Positions 49,062-61,469 are shown, numbered from the stretch's first letter. The stretch: DNA of 64,000 nucleotides from Megaleporinus macrocephalus (GCA_021613375.1 CM038727.1:6287064-6351063), one strand, 5' to 3'. The notes: a model not told the origin generated them from the letters alone. Translations and numbers: made by a program.

Positions 49062-49314
49062 CCATATCATCACCATCCAAAGAAAAAAAAGAAGTATCCC
49101 CAAAATAGCAACTTTACAGGAGAGGACAAAAACTGTCTTTACTTTTAATGGAAGTCAATGGAACCGGAATTTTTTCTAAGCTAATTTGGAGCATTTCTAT
49201 TGGTCCATCCATCATGAAACTTGGACAGGATACAAAGAGCAGCTGTCGGATTTGAATGATGTAGAAAAATGAAAATCAACAAAAGTGAAGATGTGTGGTT
49301 TCCATTAGATGGCG
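49062..49314 (-). mobile_element. MITE-like family M1, copy 9, both ends present
   Basis: Left end TATCATCACCATCCAAAG and right end GATGGCGATGATATG are inverted repeats. Inside: AACTTTACAGGAGAGGACAA, AATGGAAGTCAATGGAACCG, GAGCATTTCTATTGGTCCAT, GAGCAGCTGTCGGATTTGAA. About 250 bases without coding capacity, the longest clean copy. Confidence 0.8.
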
Positions 49315-49959
49315 ATGATATGCTCATAAAAAGATGGTTCTTCAGTGTAGAACTTCTATGGAGACTGAGGTGTTCTTTACACTGTACACAGTTCTTTATA
49401 GAACCATTTGAAAAAAGGTTCTATGTAGCTCCAACAGAGGTGCTGCTCTAGCTTGTCCATATGTTGGTCCTCACTAAAGAAGTCTTGAAGAGCCGTCTTG
49501 TTTAAGAGTGTAAATATTTGGATAAAAAACACAAAACATATCAGTCAAGTACCATTCTCACTCAGGTTTGGCTTAGAATGGCGAGAGTTTTCTATTTAAT
49601 GTGCCAAAAAAAAAAAGGGATGTTGAACAGGCAAGTGACCCCAAACTTTTGATGGACAGCGAAGGTTCCAAACAGAATTAAAACTGGATGCGAACAAAAA
49701 TATAAATAATATAATAAAAAACGTGGTATCTGAAAGCAGAGCCTGGTCACCCGTCCACGTTCATGACTGGACTCGTAGTGCTGCTCATTGCACAGCGTTG
49801 CCAGGGGCCACATTTCCAGGTTGTAATGCGGTATGAAGAGCAGGATGGTGTTTCATGTACGTTTCAGGGCTCTCCATTCTCGCGGTGCATGAATCCATTT
49901 CCACTCTCTCTTCTGTCTCGGATCTGCAGAAAAGAGCATCTGCAGGAAACGTGTTCGTG
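49315..49959. other. Intronic DNA with a lone Tc1-like end
   Basis: GTGACCCCAAACTTTTGATG at about 49636 resembles a fish Tc1/mariner terminal repeat; no partner end was found. Otherwise nothing recognised. Confidence 0.4.
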
Positions 49960-50150
49960 ACTTGCAGTGAAAGTCGAAGGTTTTTCGCTGCTGTTGGAAC
50001 AAAACCTCCTATTTCTAAAACACTAACTTCACAGCAGACGGGAAGAAACATACTTAGATTTGGACGCAGGTCTACAGAACCAGAGCTTTTACCAAGTCGT
50101 TATGGGCTGTTTCTATTGGTTTGAGGTCAACATGAAGATCAGCTGACATT
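49960..50150 (-). mobile_element. MITE-like family M1, copy 10, degenerate
   Basis: TTTTCGCTGCTGTTGGAACA at the left, ACAGAACCAGAGCTTTTACC and GGGCTGTTTCTATTGGTTTG follow the family order with many changes. Confidence 0.55.
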
Positions 50151-50214
50151 TTAATATTCAAAGTAATCAATTATTTAAATTAATTAAAAAAAGGAGATAA
50201 AACATTGCATGTTT

Positions 50215-51720
50215 TGCTGAATTAAGTTTTAACAGAGCTTCATTTTAGACCAAATAAACAGCAATTAGTATGTAATTACTCAATCAATTACATAGTTATT
50301 ACACAGTCGTTGCATTTACATCAGTTTGTGGTGTTTAACGGTTTTCACAGAGTCATTGTTGTTGATTTGCTGTACCTTTAGAGTATATACATTATTACTA
50401 TTTAATTGCTTAATCAATTACATAGTAATTACACAGGTATTACACTTAGACCAGCCTGTGGTGCTTAATTATTTTTATGCACCATTAAAACTCCATTAAA
50501 AAACACTAATTTATTCTTAGTAAATGTTTTGCAGTATATTAAGATTACATACATTATTACTATGTAATACTATGTAATTACTCAAAAACTACATAGTAAT
50601 TTGACTGTTATTACACTTACATTAGCCTGTGGTTCTTAACTATTTTCATAGAGCTCAGTTTTAGACAAAATAAACAATAATTAACTCTTTGTCATTGCTG
50701 TTGGTTGTTGGCATATTTAGATTACACCCATCAGTACTATGTAATTACTTAGTCAATTACGTTGTAATTACGCAATTATTGCACTCACGGTAGCCTGTAG
50801 TTCTTAACTATTTTCACAGAACCCCAGATTAGACCAATTCAAGAGCCATTAACTTTGTCATTGTTGTTGTTTCCCTGTACATTTAGATCACTTACATTAT
50901 TACAATGCAAATACTCAATCAATTACATAGTAATTACACAGTTATTGCACTTACATCAACCCATAGTTTTTGCAAAGCTCGATTTTAAACCAAATTAACT
51001 ATAACTAACTCTTACATTGTTGTTGGTTTACTGTACCTTTAAATTACATACATATTACTTTGTAATTACTCAGTTACATAGTAATTACACATTTATAACA
51101 CTTACATCAGCCTGTGTCCCTTATTTTATATAACTCCATTAAAAAAACAGTAATTTATTCTTAGTAATTTTTGTGCTGTATATTTCGATTACATACATTA
51201 TTACTATGTAATTACTCAAAACACTACATAGTAATTACATAATAATTACACTTACAGCAGTCTAAAGTGCTTCACTTTTTTATTAATTGACCTCATGAAC
51301 AGTAATTAACCCATTGTTGTCATTGTTGCTGCACATTTAGATTACATGTTATTACTATGTAATTACTCAATCAAAAAAGTACTCAAAAGTGGATAGTTAA
51401 TTACAGAGTTATTACATTTACATCAGTCTGTGGTGCTTAACCATTTTATTCATTGATTTATGTTTAGAACAAAATAATATATATATTGTTAGTATTTAAT
51501 TACTAAATCAATTACATAAAAATTACACAATTACACAACAGCCTGTGGAGCTTTCTGTACTATTAGTACTAGTTTCACAGAACTCTGTTTTAGACAAAAC
51601 AAACAGTAAAAAACTATGAGTCATTGTTTTTGTTTTGTTGTAACTTTATATTACATACATTATTACTATATAATTACTCATTGTGTCATTTATAATTAAG
51701 CAGTTATTACTTTTAAATCG
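50215..51720 (+). repeat. ~150-bp satellite family S2, block 2, forward half
   Basis: About ten units with AGAGCTCAGTTTTAGAC, AAATAAACAGTAATTAACTC, TTACATACATTATTACTATG and TAATTACTCAATCAATTACA. Successive TCAATTACATAG words are about 130-170 bases apart. Confidence 0.9.
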
Positions 51721-51744
51721 CTTACATATATTCACAAAGGTGTG

Positions 51745-52830
51745 TTTTAGAAAACATTGGTAATTAAAATGGTAATTAGTTACAGCAAATCAACAACAGT
51801 GTAAGAGTTCATTATTGCTCATTTGGTCTAAAACCGAGCTCTATGTAAATAGTAGTACTAAAGTACTAAAAATTGTGTAATCACTATGTAATTTCTTGAG
51901 TAATTACATAATAATAATGTATGTAATATAAATACACAGCAAAACAATTCCTAAGAATAAATTACTTTTTGTAAAATTGGGTTAGGGACACAGGCTTATA
52001 TAAGTGTTATAATTGTGTAATTACTATGTAATTGATTGCGTAATTACATAGTAAAAATGTATGTAATCTAAAGGTACATCAAATCAACAACGAGTGTAAG
52101 AGTTCATTACTGTTTATTTGGTCTAAAACCAATCTCTATGTAAAAGGTTAAAAAATTGTGTAATTACTATGTAGTTTTTTGAGTAATTACATAGTAATAT
52201 TGTATGTAATATAAATACACAGCAAAACAATTCCTAAAAATAAATAACTTTTTGTAAAATTGAGTTGTATAAAATGAAATAAAGGGATACAGGCTTATAT
52301 AAGTGTTATAATTGTGCAATTACTATGTATTTGATTGCGTAATTACATAGTAATATTGTATATAATATAAATACACAGCAAAACAATTCCTAAAAATAAA
52401 TTACTTTTTGGAAAATTGAGTTGTATAAAATGAAATAAAGGGATACAGGCTTATATAAGTGTTATAATTGTGCAATTACTATTTATTTGATTGCGTAATT
52501 ACTTAGTAATATTGTATGTAATATAAATACACAGCAAAACAATTCCTAAAAATAAATTACTTTTGGTAAAATTGAGTTTTATAAAATGAAATAAAGGGAT
52601 ACAGGCTTATATAAGTGTTATAATTGTGTAATTACTATGTATTTGATTGCATAATTACATAGTAGTATTGTATGTAATCTAAAGGTACAGCAAATCAACA
52701 ACAATGAGTGTTAATTACTGTATGGTCTAAAACCGAGCTCTATGTAAATGTCTTAGAGTGTGTATATTTATATAACACACATTGATACTACATAATTACT
52801 CAATCAGTTACATAGTAATTACATCATTAT
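51745..52830 (-). repeat. ~150-bp satellite family S2, block 2, inverted half
   Basis: The same units in reverse complement (GGTCTAAAACCGAGCTCTAT; TTGATTGCGTAATTACATAG). Three units near 52219-52690 are almost identical with a 156-157-base step (CAGCAAAACAATTCC at 52219, 52376, 52532), so they are the youngest. The turn between halves lies at about 51720-51760. Confidence 0.9.
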
Positions 52831-53561
52831 TACACGTTTATAGACAAATTTCCATTCGATATTAACAGGTTTGAGTCCCCATTCATTGAAACTCCAAAAT
52901 CGTAAGAGTTGTTCTCCGTAACTCAAAAGTCATCACCTCCTCTTCGACTCACAACCAAAAGTTTCCAGTCTGCACTGTTGGCTGAACGTCTCCACGTGTT
53001 TCAAAGAGTTTGAGCGGCAAATAAACACAAGGGTGGGCCGCAGGAGGGTTAATTAAAGCCGCCACGTTCTTCTCGCTTCCTATGAGCGTTCGCCGCGGCC
53101 GATAGACAGACTCTTTGCTGTTTTCTAAAAAACCTGCTATTTGCATTCCAGTTTGTGGGAGACGTAAAGGCCGTCATCAGCGGCGAGCGTCACCTCGAGC
53201 CTCTCGGGACGTATAGATGGAAAAAAACTCCCCAAACAAACTGTGGCTGGTCGTTGCGTGTTGTTTATGCTCCCTCGGTGGCACGTTATAATTGAAACCG
53301 TCACCTAATCGCACGCATCGAGCGGGTGGTCGAAATGACAATCTGGCGAGCGGCGTCTGATGTGCCGCCGCGCGAGACGCGCTAACTAGAGCCTGGATGT
53401 CCTTCCCCGAGCCTTTATTATTTATGACGGCGTCTCTTTGAGCACTGACCAGTACTAATGCATAACCTTCTGTCCTTCTGCCTTATTCGCTTCCTTTGAA
53501 ACCGGGAGACCGAGGAGATGAGAGGCGGGAGAGTGGGCCTATATAGGACTGCTTGTGTTTG

Positions 53562-53596
<35 letters not shown>

Positions 53597-54044
53597 TACT
53601 AGCTATCTGAAGAAGTTATTAGGTTTTTTTTTAATCCCCCCCCCCCACCCCCACCCACACACACACCCACCCCTCCCACACACTCATACTTGAGGATGTG
53701 GAATAAAAAAGGGGGGGCCGCCTCTGTTCTGGCAGAATGGAGTTTCTGGGGCTTCAAAGCGTCGGTCCATTCACGCGACCTTCAATAGGGCGGCGAGACG
53801 GGGGCATCGGATGACCTTGCGCGGGAGAGTTTGAGAGAGTGAGAGGCCTCGCAGCGGGTTGCCGGCAACCCTGTCCGATCACTCCTGTTTATGATGATGC
53901 GTATTGATCCTGGCGAGAGACACAGAGGAGAGGAGGGGTGGACGTGTGGGTGAGGGAATGAATGCGGGATGGAGAGAAAAGAGGGGACGAGTGACGTGAA
54001 CGTGCTATAGTGGACATTTTGGAGATCCTAGATTGCTTATGCAC
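52831..54044. other. Complex intronic DNA with low-complexity inserts; possible regulatory blocks
   Basis: 52.97-53.55 kb and 53.71-54.0 kb are unique-looking and CpG-rich relative to the region. Between them lie a short GA run (53568-53597) and a C-rich run (53636-53690). No protein-like frame. Confidence 0.35.
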
Positions 54045-54575
54045 GGTTGCTGTGGACGAAAGTATTGGGACACCTACATGTTACACCTACAGGGGCTTTT
54101 TTGCCATCCTGTTCTGAATCCATGGGCGTTAATATGGAGTTGAACCAGCATTTGCAGCTATGGTAGCTTCCACACCTCTGGGACGATGTTGGTCGAGAGA
54201 CTCACGATCTTCGTTGTAGTTTATCCCAAACGTGCTGGAATGGGTTGAGGTCAGGACTCTGTGGGGGCCAGTCAAGTTCTTCCCCACCAAAAACTCACAC
54301 AACCAGTCTTTATGGAGCTGCTTTGTGCTCTGGGTCGGTCTCACAGTCAGTCATGCTGTGGTTCTTCCCCAAACTCCTCCTACAAAGTTGGAAGTGTCCA
54401 AAATGTTTTGGTCTGCTGAAGCATTAAGATTTCCCTTCACTGAAACTAAGGGGCTGAAAAACAGCCACCTCATAGCATTATCCCTCCTCCTCCAAACTTT
54501 ACAGTCAGCACAGTGCAGTCAGACAGGCTTTTCATTCTCCTGGAATTCTCTAAACCCAGATTGAACACTGATCAT
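54045..54575 (-). pseudogene. Broken Tc1-family transposase gene
   Basis: On the minus strand, about 54290 to 54224, the DNA reads EELDWPPQSPDLNPFQHVWD, the C-terminal motif of Tc1 transposases (usually DWPAQSPDLNPIEHLWD), which contains the end of the DDE catalytic domain. Flanking DNA matches the typical layout: AAAGTATTGGGACACCT at the outer end, GTTGAACCAGCATTTGCAGC, and CCAAACTTTACAGTCAGCAC further in. The frame is interrupted, the N-terminal DNA-binding part is missing, and the sequence stops close to the 39-bp minisatellite at 54607. It cannot make an active enzyme. Confidence 0.85.
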
Positions 54576-54606
54576 GTTTAATAATAATAATACATACACA
54601 CATGTT

Positions 54607-55710
54607 TATAAAGGAATGAATGGATGAAGGAACAGTGTTGGTGATGATAAAGGAATGAAGGGATGAAGGAACAGTGTTGGTGATGATAAAGGAATGAAGG
54701 GATGAAGGAACAGTGTTGGTGATGATAAAGGAATGAAGGGATGAAGGAACAGTGTTGGTGATGATAAAGGAATGAATGGATGAAGGAACAGTGTTGGTGA
54801 TGATAAAGGAATGAAGAGATGAAGAAACAGTGTTGGTGATGATAAAGGAATGAAGGGATGAAGGAACAGTGTTGGTGATGATAAAGGAATGAAGAGATGA
54901 AGGAACAGTGTTGGTAATAAAGGAATGAAGAGATGAAGGAACAGTGTTGGTGATGATAAAGGAATGAAGAGATGAAGAAACAGTGTTGGTGATGATAAAG
55001 GAATGAAGGGATGAAGGAACAGTGTTGGTGATGATAAAGGAATGAAGAGATGAAGGAACAGTGTTGGTGATGATAAAGGAATGAAGAGATGAAGGAACAG
55101 TGTTGGTGATGATAAAGGAATGAAGGAATGAAGGAACAGTGTTGGTGATGATAAAGGAATGAATGGATGAAGGAACAGTGTTGGTGATGATAAAGGAATG
55201 AAGAGATGAAGAAACAGTGTTGGTGATGATAAAGGAATGAAGGGATGAAGGAACAGTGTTGGTGGTGATAAAGGAATGAAGGGATGAAGGAACAGTGTTG
55301 GTGGTGATAAAGGAATGAAGGGATGAAGGAACAGTGTTGGTGACGACAAAGGAATGAAGGGATGAGGAAACAGTGTTGGTGATGATAAAGGAATGAAGGG
55401 ATGAAGGAACAGTGTTGGTGATGATAAAGGAATGAAGGGATGAAGGAACAGTGTTGGTGGTGATAAAGGAATGAAGGGATGAAGGAACAGTGTTGGTGAT
55501 GATAAAGGAATGAAGGGATGAAGGAACAGTGTTGGTGACGACAAAGGAATGAAGGGATGAGGAAACAGTGTTGGTGATGATAAAGGAATGAAGGGATGAA
55601 GGAACAGTGTTGGTGATGATAAAGGAATGAAGGGATGAAGGAACAGTGTTGGTGGTGATAAAGGATTGAAGGGATGAAGGAACAGAGTTGGGGATGATAA
55701 AGGAATGAAG
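54607..55710. repeat. Minisatellite with 39-bp unit, ~28 copies
   Basis: The unit is GATAAAGGAATGAAGGGATG + AAGGAACAGTGTTGGTGAT. 39 is divisible by three, so a 440-codon minus-strand frame of 13-residue repeats (TLFLHPFIPLSSP) is open by construction. A rare double variant (GTGACGACAAAGG with GATGAGGAAACAG) occurs at 55341 and 55536, 195 bases or five units apart, showing block duplication. Confidence 0.95.
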
Positions 55711-56228
55711 GTGTATCTTATTATGTTTTGGTGATGCTGGCCAGTTTTCAGAGTTCCTCTGAAAGATAAAACTTTTCTTTTTTTCTTTCTTTCTCTAGAG
55801 AGACACCAGCCTTGTGATTGGTTGAGCGAATGATTACATAAGCGATACCCCAGATTAGAACCACCTAGTTTACAAGGAAACACTGAGAGCAAACAAAGCT
55901 GTCCATCTGTCTTCAGAGTTGCCGTCAATTTAGGGACATTGACTGTAGAGGTTGTGGATAAAGTAGGCCACTCAGGAGAGGGGGTCCGAGAGGAGATGGT
56001 GGGGGGGCAGAGCGTGTGGGTGGCCTAAGGGGCAGCGGCTGACATGTTAGGCATGGTATGTTGGGCAGCAGCCGTGTTGATTTCTTCACACCACCCTGGG
56101 AACCCTGGCTGTCTGCTCCATTGGATTCTAAAACTGGTGAACATGTACAGCACATACAAAACACACTGGTGGACGTACGGCATTGAGAAGCATTGTGAAC
56201 TGTTGTGAAATGAATGCATGTGTGTTGC
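55711..56228. other. Intronic DNA, nothing recognised
   Basis: Mixed composition with short G-rich patches. No element assigned. Confidence 0.35.

Positions 56229-56307
<79 letters not shown>
56229..56307. repeat. (TA)n microsatellite
   Basis: About 39 TA pairs abutting the left end of a Tc1-like element. Confidence 0.95.
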
Positions 56308-56310
<3 letters not shown>

Positions 56311-56804
56311 CACCACTCAAAAATTTAGGATCACTTTCATGCAATTCACAAACATTATTGTTCATTTCACAATGAATGTAAGTGTATCAGATGATTTTTA
56401 AAGAATAAAAATGTTTGTATTAAAGTCTATTTTTGTATAGAGGCTTATTTTACATATAGTCCTATTATCAGTAATTCTCAGTCCTCTGTCTAAATCTCCT
56501 GGTACGACCACCAATCCAAGTTAAGGATGTTATTGGACTAATTGGTTGTTAGGACACTCTTGCTCAATTGTGATGCACAGCTGAAAAAACATTCTACTAA
56601 TAAGTGAGTATAAAAGGGGAGAACAACATTCTAGGTTAGTTTAGTATCTGAAGATCAGCAGTTGATGGCTTGCTGACCGACTCACAATGACCAGAAAGAA
56701 ACAACTTTCTTTAGAGACCCGTCAGTCCATTGTTGTGTTAAGGAAGAAGATACTCCATTAAAACAAGAACATTTCACTGTGATCCAAACTTTTGGACAGT
56801 AGTA
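56307..56804 (+). mobile_element. Non-autonomous Tc1/mariner-type element, 498 bp, copy 2 (family T2)
   Basis: Ends ACCACTCAAAAATTTAGGAT and ATCCAAACTTTTGGACAGTA are imperfect inverted repeats flanked by TA. The interior (GATGTTATTGGACTAATTGG; CTGAAGATCAGCAGTTGATG; AGAGACCCGTCAGTCCATTG) is collinear with the inverted copy at 19652-20149 and the fragment at 36060-36291. No transposase. Confidence 0.88.
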
Positions 56805-56811
56805 TATATAT

Positions 56812-56870
56812 ACAGTCCATACTTTCAATGTAAGTCAATAGAACCAGATTTTTTTAAATAAAATTCTAAA
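56812..56870 (-). mobile_element. MITE-like family M1, copy 11 (fragment)
   Basis: ACAGTCCATACTTTCAATGT and AAGTCAATAGAACCAGATTT match the family centre. Very short. Confidence 0.45.
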
Positions 56871-58194
56871 ACTGCATTTGCTATTTGCCTCCAAACAGAA
56901 TTTGTTTGGGGTCATTTGTTACTGTAGTAGACCCCTAGTTTTGGACAAAGGGGTTAAATTGGTCTCTTATCTTCCTAAAATTAAAAGCTATTACTATTTT
57001 TTGCCCATTCAGGTGTTACACGATAAACCATCATAGCTTATTTACATAAGCGGTGTTGCATCATGTATACAGAAAGTAAACCTACTATGGGAACGCAGAT
57101 GTGCAAGCTGGGGAGGGATGAGATGGTGGCATAACGCTGATTGCCAATAATATTTATTATTAGGTTGTGTGAGTGGGGTGGCTTGGGGATTGGGGGGAAG
57201 TAGAGCTCAATCACTCTACTATTACAGGCAAAGCTAGACAGAAGGTTGTGGTGGGGTGGGGGTGGTGTCTAAACATGTTGGGTTTTGGTTTAAGAGTTGT
57301 TAGCTGATAGCCAATAAGGTACAAACACCTGCCCCACAGTGGGGCTGAAGACAATTTGGCCCAACAAATCTTTTTAGAACCGCTCTTATTCAATGATTTC
57401 CCAAATATTGGTAAAATTTCATTCAACCAAAGTTTTATTTATTTTATTTCAGTCAGCATTTCATTCACCAATTTCACATCAAAATCCAACACAAGTTTTC
57501 TAATGACATGGTTTTGTAGTTTGGAGTGAACCCCTCAATTGTTGCCAATGTCTATGAGTTAGAAATGAATTGAAAGCTTCAATAAACCTTTGATAACACT
57601 GGCGATAACTGTGACTTCTAAGTATAAAATAGCTGTAGCCATTCACAATTGACTGTAGCCATTGGATGCTGCCTGCTGAGTCTTGTTTTGGGGTGAAAAC
57701 TATAAAGAAGGAACTCTGATAGAAACCCAAAGTTGAGAACCGGACGATTCCAAGAGCAGTCATACAGAAAAATGGGGTCTTCGAGCAAGTCCACAGCGGC
57801 TGACGGCATAAAAATAGTTAGAGCTGCAGAGAAATTCTCTAAAATAACAACGAAACAAAAAGCTAAATGTAGAGGTGAAAGTACCATGATCCTCCGCTCA
57901 CCAAAGATTTCAAGAAGATATACAGGAGCTGCTTTGAAAAAGGCGTTATGAACAGAAAGGCCGAACAAAGACGAGCCCAAAGAGCTCTGGGTCAAACATA
58001 AGGACGAGTAAAGCTTTATCAAAGTCACGGAACAGTAAATATGTGTGGAAAGAGATAAACCACAAAATACTGAGTTCATGAAGTAGCAGCACTGGCTCAC
58101 AAGTCTTTAAGAATTATATCAGCAGCAACTTCGGCTCTACTGGTGTCCATGAGAATTAATCAAAGTAATCAGACAGAACTTCACGTTCCAATGT
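56871..58194. other. Intronic DNA, no gene recognised
   Basis: A stretch at about 57620-58120 has loosely coding-like open frames on both strands (for example 57733-57951 +) and may be a decayed mobile element. I could not identify a family or motif. Confidence 0.35.
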
Positions 58195-59415
58195 GGTGGT
58201 AACGCCAACGTTCGTAACGCTAAGTACTTCGGAACTTCATACTTAAGAACATTCTTAAACTTACGAATGTTTCCCGAAAGCCTTTGTAAGTAACGTGGTA
58301 CGTAAAGTCGTTCGTAAATGTAAGAGTAGTCTGAGCCACTCGTAACTCAGTAAGTTCTTCTTAACTCAAAGTTCACGTGCAAATCTGTCTCAAAAACAGA
58401 AGAGGGCGCTAATCATCCTTTTAAAAACGCATTGTTCTGAGCATGGACACACGTATTTATACAAACATGAATCCATGAAGATTTCAAATCACATTTGAAA
58501 GCATAATTGCATCACGGAAATGACATCTAACCTCAACAAATATCATATCCAACAGCTTGAACTATGTAAACAGTAAACTTCTAGAATAAACAGGTGTTCG
58601 CTTGTATCATGGTGTAGTGGGAAGCAAACTGCCCACCACTCTGAAGGTCCTGAGTTCAATAAATGTAGATACTTTATTATTTTAAGGTTGGAATCATCGT
58701 AATCACGTGAAGCAAACAGTTTAAACTGCTTAAAGTACAATACATTATTTGTTGATATACACATATACATTTACATATTTTTATTTAATTTATTTAATGT
58801 TACAGTCGTAGTAGTAAATTAATACATATATTATTTTCTAAAAAAATATTACACATTGGCTTACTAAGCTTGTTATCCCTTAACCAATCAAACTAAGTGA
58901 TCAATTACATATACATATAAATTACCAATTGGAAGGCTGACAAAGGCGAGTATGATGAACACTATTGGCATTTATGTTCCTGGCAATCTCCTCCCATTTC
59001 TGCTATTTCTCTTTATTTAATGAACTTCCTTGAGCTTTGGAAAATTGTGTGCCTATTTATAGGCATGGCGTGCTAAAGACAACAACTGCAGGCGAAATGT
59101 ATATTTTTACATAAAAACAATGAAAAACCTTATTTTTTGTTCTTTTTTATTATAAATATTTACATAACGATACATTTGTGGCATTATAATGAGGAAACCT
59201 AAATAAATTGGTGGTTCAGTTCTCGACTGGCAGTGCCTATTCAGCGCAGACACGGGGGGCGGAGTCAACAAAGATCTACTTGAAACTAGTTCGTAAGTTT
59301 GGAGACTAAGAAGGCGTTTGAGAAACACTCGCAAAATTAGGCTTCTTAAAGTTAAATCTTTCTTAAAGTTGTTCGTAAATCACTAAGATCAATCGTTATT
59401 GGGAAACGCACCCCA
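58195..59415. mobile_element. Possible decayed PIF/Harbinger-type element or pair of elements
   Basis: The right end reads CACTAAGATCAATCGTTATT then GGGAAACGCACCCC; the left part has AATGTTTCCCGAAAGCC and repeated GTTCGTAA words. GTGCGTTTCCCGAAAGC-type ends with CTAACGA/GTTCGTAA interiors are typical of fish Harbinger non-autonomous elements. No transposase is seen; boundaries are uncertain, and 58.5-59.1 kb between the ends is plain AT-rich DNA. Confidence 0.35.
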
Positions 59416-59501
59416 GGTCAGCATCTTGAGTTCAACCCATTTATAATACATTTCAATGTTGTTGAAGAAAAGCCTTCAAATAGTGGCCACTATTGGGATT
59501 T

Positions 59502-59684
59502 AGTATATGGTCACTGTCCAAAGAAAAATAAGTGTCTCAAAGTTTGCAACTTTACAGGAGAGACCAAAAACCTTATTTACTTTGCAGTGTAAGTGGTAGC
59601 TACTGTGTTCAAATGATGCAAAAAAATAAAAATCAATAAAAATGGAGAAAATGCCGGTTTTCATTGGACAGTGATGATATAACC
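59502..59684 (-). mobile_element. MITE-like family M1, copy 12, both ends present
   Basis: Left end TATATGGTCACTGTCCAAAG and right end TTTTCATTGGACAGTGATGA + TATA are inverted repeats of about 20 bases. It is the shorter form: the centre with the GGAACCAGA segment is deleted. Confidence 0.8.
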
Positions 59685-59984
59685 CCACAAGGTCTATAGA
59701 CTAAAGCATATAAATGCTGAGTTAATGATTAAACACATTTGAATGCTTAGCAGAAGATAAAGGAACAAGAGCGCAGTGTCACTGATGTAAGGCACCACTC
59801 CTAGAAGCTGTGGGCTTGAGTGCTAACTGCTCCCCCTTGTGGAGAGTTTTCAGCCTGCTCAAGCTGAGTGAGTGAGAATGTGGCTGAGTGAGTTACAGCC
59901 CAGTTAAATGAGGTGTTTATACCTGTTCCAACCTGCATGAATATAAAACACTACCTGGAAAGTAGAGTTTACATTCTGGACATT

Positions 59985-60195
59985 CATCCATCCATTATCT
60001 TCCATTGTATCCCGCTATTCAGGGTCACCGGGGGCCCGGAACCAATCCCAGTGTTATCTGGCGTAGGCGGGGTACACCATGGACAGGTTGCCAGTGTATT
60101 GCATGGCCAACACTCACAACTACGGGCAATTTAGAGTGACCGATCAACCTAACATGCATGCGACCGTGCTAACCACTACACCACCGTGCCGCCCT
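59985..60195 (-). mobile_element. tRNA-derived SINE, minus strand, rearranged
   Basis: On the minus strand the head GGGCGGCACGGTGGTGTAGT + GGTTAGCACGGTCGC is the classic start of this fish SINE. The body resumes at CATGCATGTTAGGTTGATCG and runs to CCATGGTGTACCCCGCC and the AATGGATGGATG tail. The middle third (B-box region to CCACAGTCC) is deleted. Confidence 0.8.
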
Positions 60196-60821
60196 CTGGC
60201 ACGTCTGGACTACTAACCGGGCCTGTGGTGCCAGCGCCCAGGGGCCCTTGAGATCAGGGGGACCCTGGCCCATTTATGATACAATATATTTTTATTTCTG
60301 AGGGCCCTCCATTTTAAGGATCCTCTGACTTTTAGGGACTTTGACCCCAGGGCCTATTGGGGCCCCTAGCCATGCTTTTGGGGGCCCTAGCCATGCTTTT
60401 GGAACCTAGCCATGCTTTTGGGGGCCCTAGCCATGCTTTGGGCCGCTTATGACAATGGACAAGGCATTGTGGCAGTGCTCTGACTTCGACTTCTGGCTAT
60501 TGGGGGTCCTAGGAAAGATGGGAGCATAATTTTAGAGGGCCCTGGTTATGAGAGCCCCTACCAGGGGGCCCTAGAGAAGAGCAGGGCATACCATTAGAGG
60601 GCCCTTGATCACGAGGGGCACGGGTTGGGGGTGGGGTTTTCCCACTATCCGTAATCTGTCCTCGCCCTCTGGACACACAATGCCTCCCCAGTTAGATTTT
60701 TCTTTTTCTTTATTTTGTACACTGGGTTTTTAAAAAAATTATTTTTCTTTCATATGTTTCTTGTGTGTTTATTGTAATTTATTGTGATGCTACTGGAATC
60801 TTAATTTCCCTGAGGGAACCC
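60196..60821. other. Intronic DNA with a short GGGGGCCCTAGCCATGC repeat
   Basis: GCCCCTAGCCATGCTTTTGG occurs about four times between 60358 and 60442, with looser GGGCCCT repeats to about 60610. The stretch before 60822 (ACTGGAATCTTAATTTCCCT) resembles a LINE 3' tail. Confidence 0.5.

Positions 60822-60890
<69 letters not shown>
60822..60890. repeat. (TATC)n microsatellite at a LINE-like tail
   Basis: About 17 units directly after AATTTCCCTGAGGGAACCC, an arrangement typical of fish LINE 3' ends with a short repeated tail. Confidence 0.95.
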
Positions 60891-61469
60891 ACATACATAT
60901 TCATCAAATTCTTCTTTTTAGGATTATGCAACACAAACATAGCCAGTCGTCGCTCACTCTACTGTAGCTACCAGAGATGCATGGTGCTGGTAGTGTGCTC
61001 ATTTACTGGAACTCATACAAATTCACAGACAACAAACCCATACACACATGTATACACATTATAACCCATTTAAGAACACAATCACAATCAACCTCTTCCC
61101 TAATATGGGTGGACACCCAGAAGAGCTTTCCCAGTTCAGCTGAAAACATGGAGCTGAAACTGCTTCTTCAATATGGGTGGAGACAGAAATGCCCATAGTT
61201 ACCTGTTTATGTCTTACTAAACATTATATAAACTTTAATACAGTGATTTTTTAAAAACTGCCTTTGAAAAGGATGCTGTAGAGCAACCGTACCTCTCTAC
61301 TGTGTATATGTGGTTAGCCGAGCTGCTCAGTACTCAGCGCGCAGCGTAATGGTTTTAATGACACAGCTGCCTTTAAAAAGAGTTGTCTGTAGGGGGCGCT
61401 ACATTTACGAGCATTGGCTGAAACAGCTATAACTCTGATAAGAAGAGAGAGAGAGATTGTCCGGCGTTC
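60891..61469. other. Intronic DNA, nothing recognised
   Basis: No repeat or exon assigned. Confidence 0.35.

Noticed and set aside
54232..54564. 110-codon plus-strand frame
   Set aside because: It is the antisense of the Tc1 transposase remnant; the conserved DWPPQSPDLNP motif is on the minus strand.
54606..55928. 440-codon minus-strand open frame (TLFLHPFIPLSSP repeats)
   Set aside because: Generated by the 39-bp minisatellite; no protein-like sequence outside the array.
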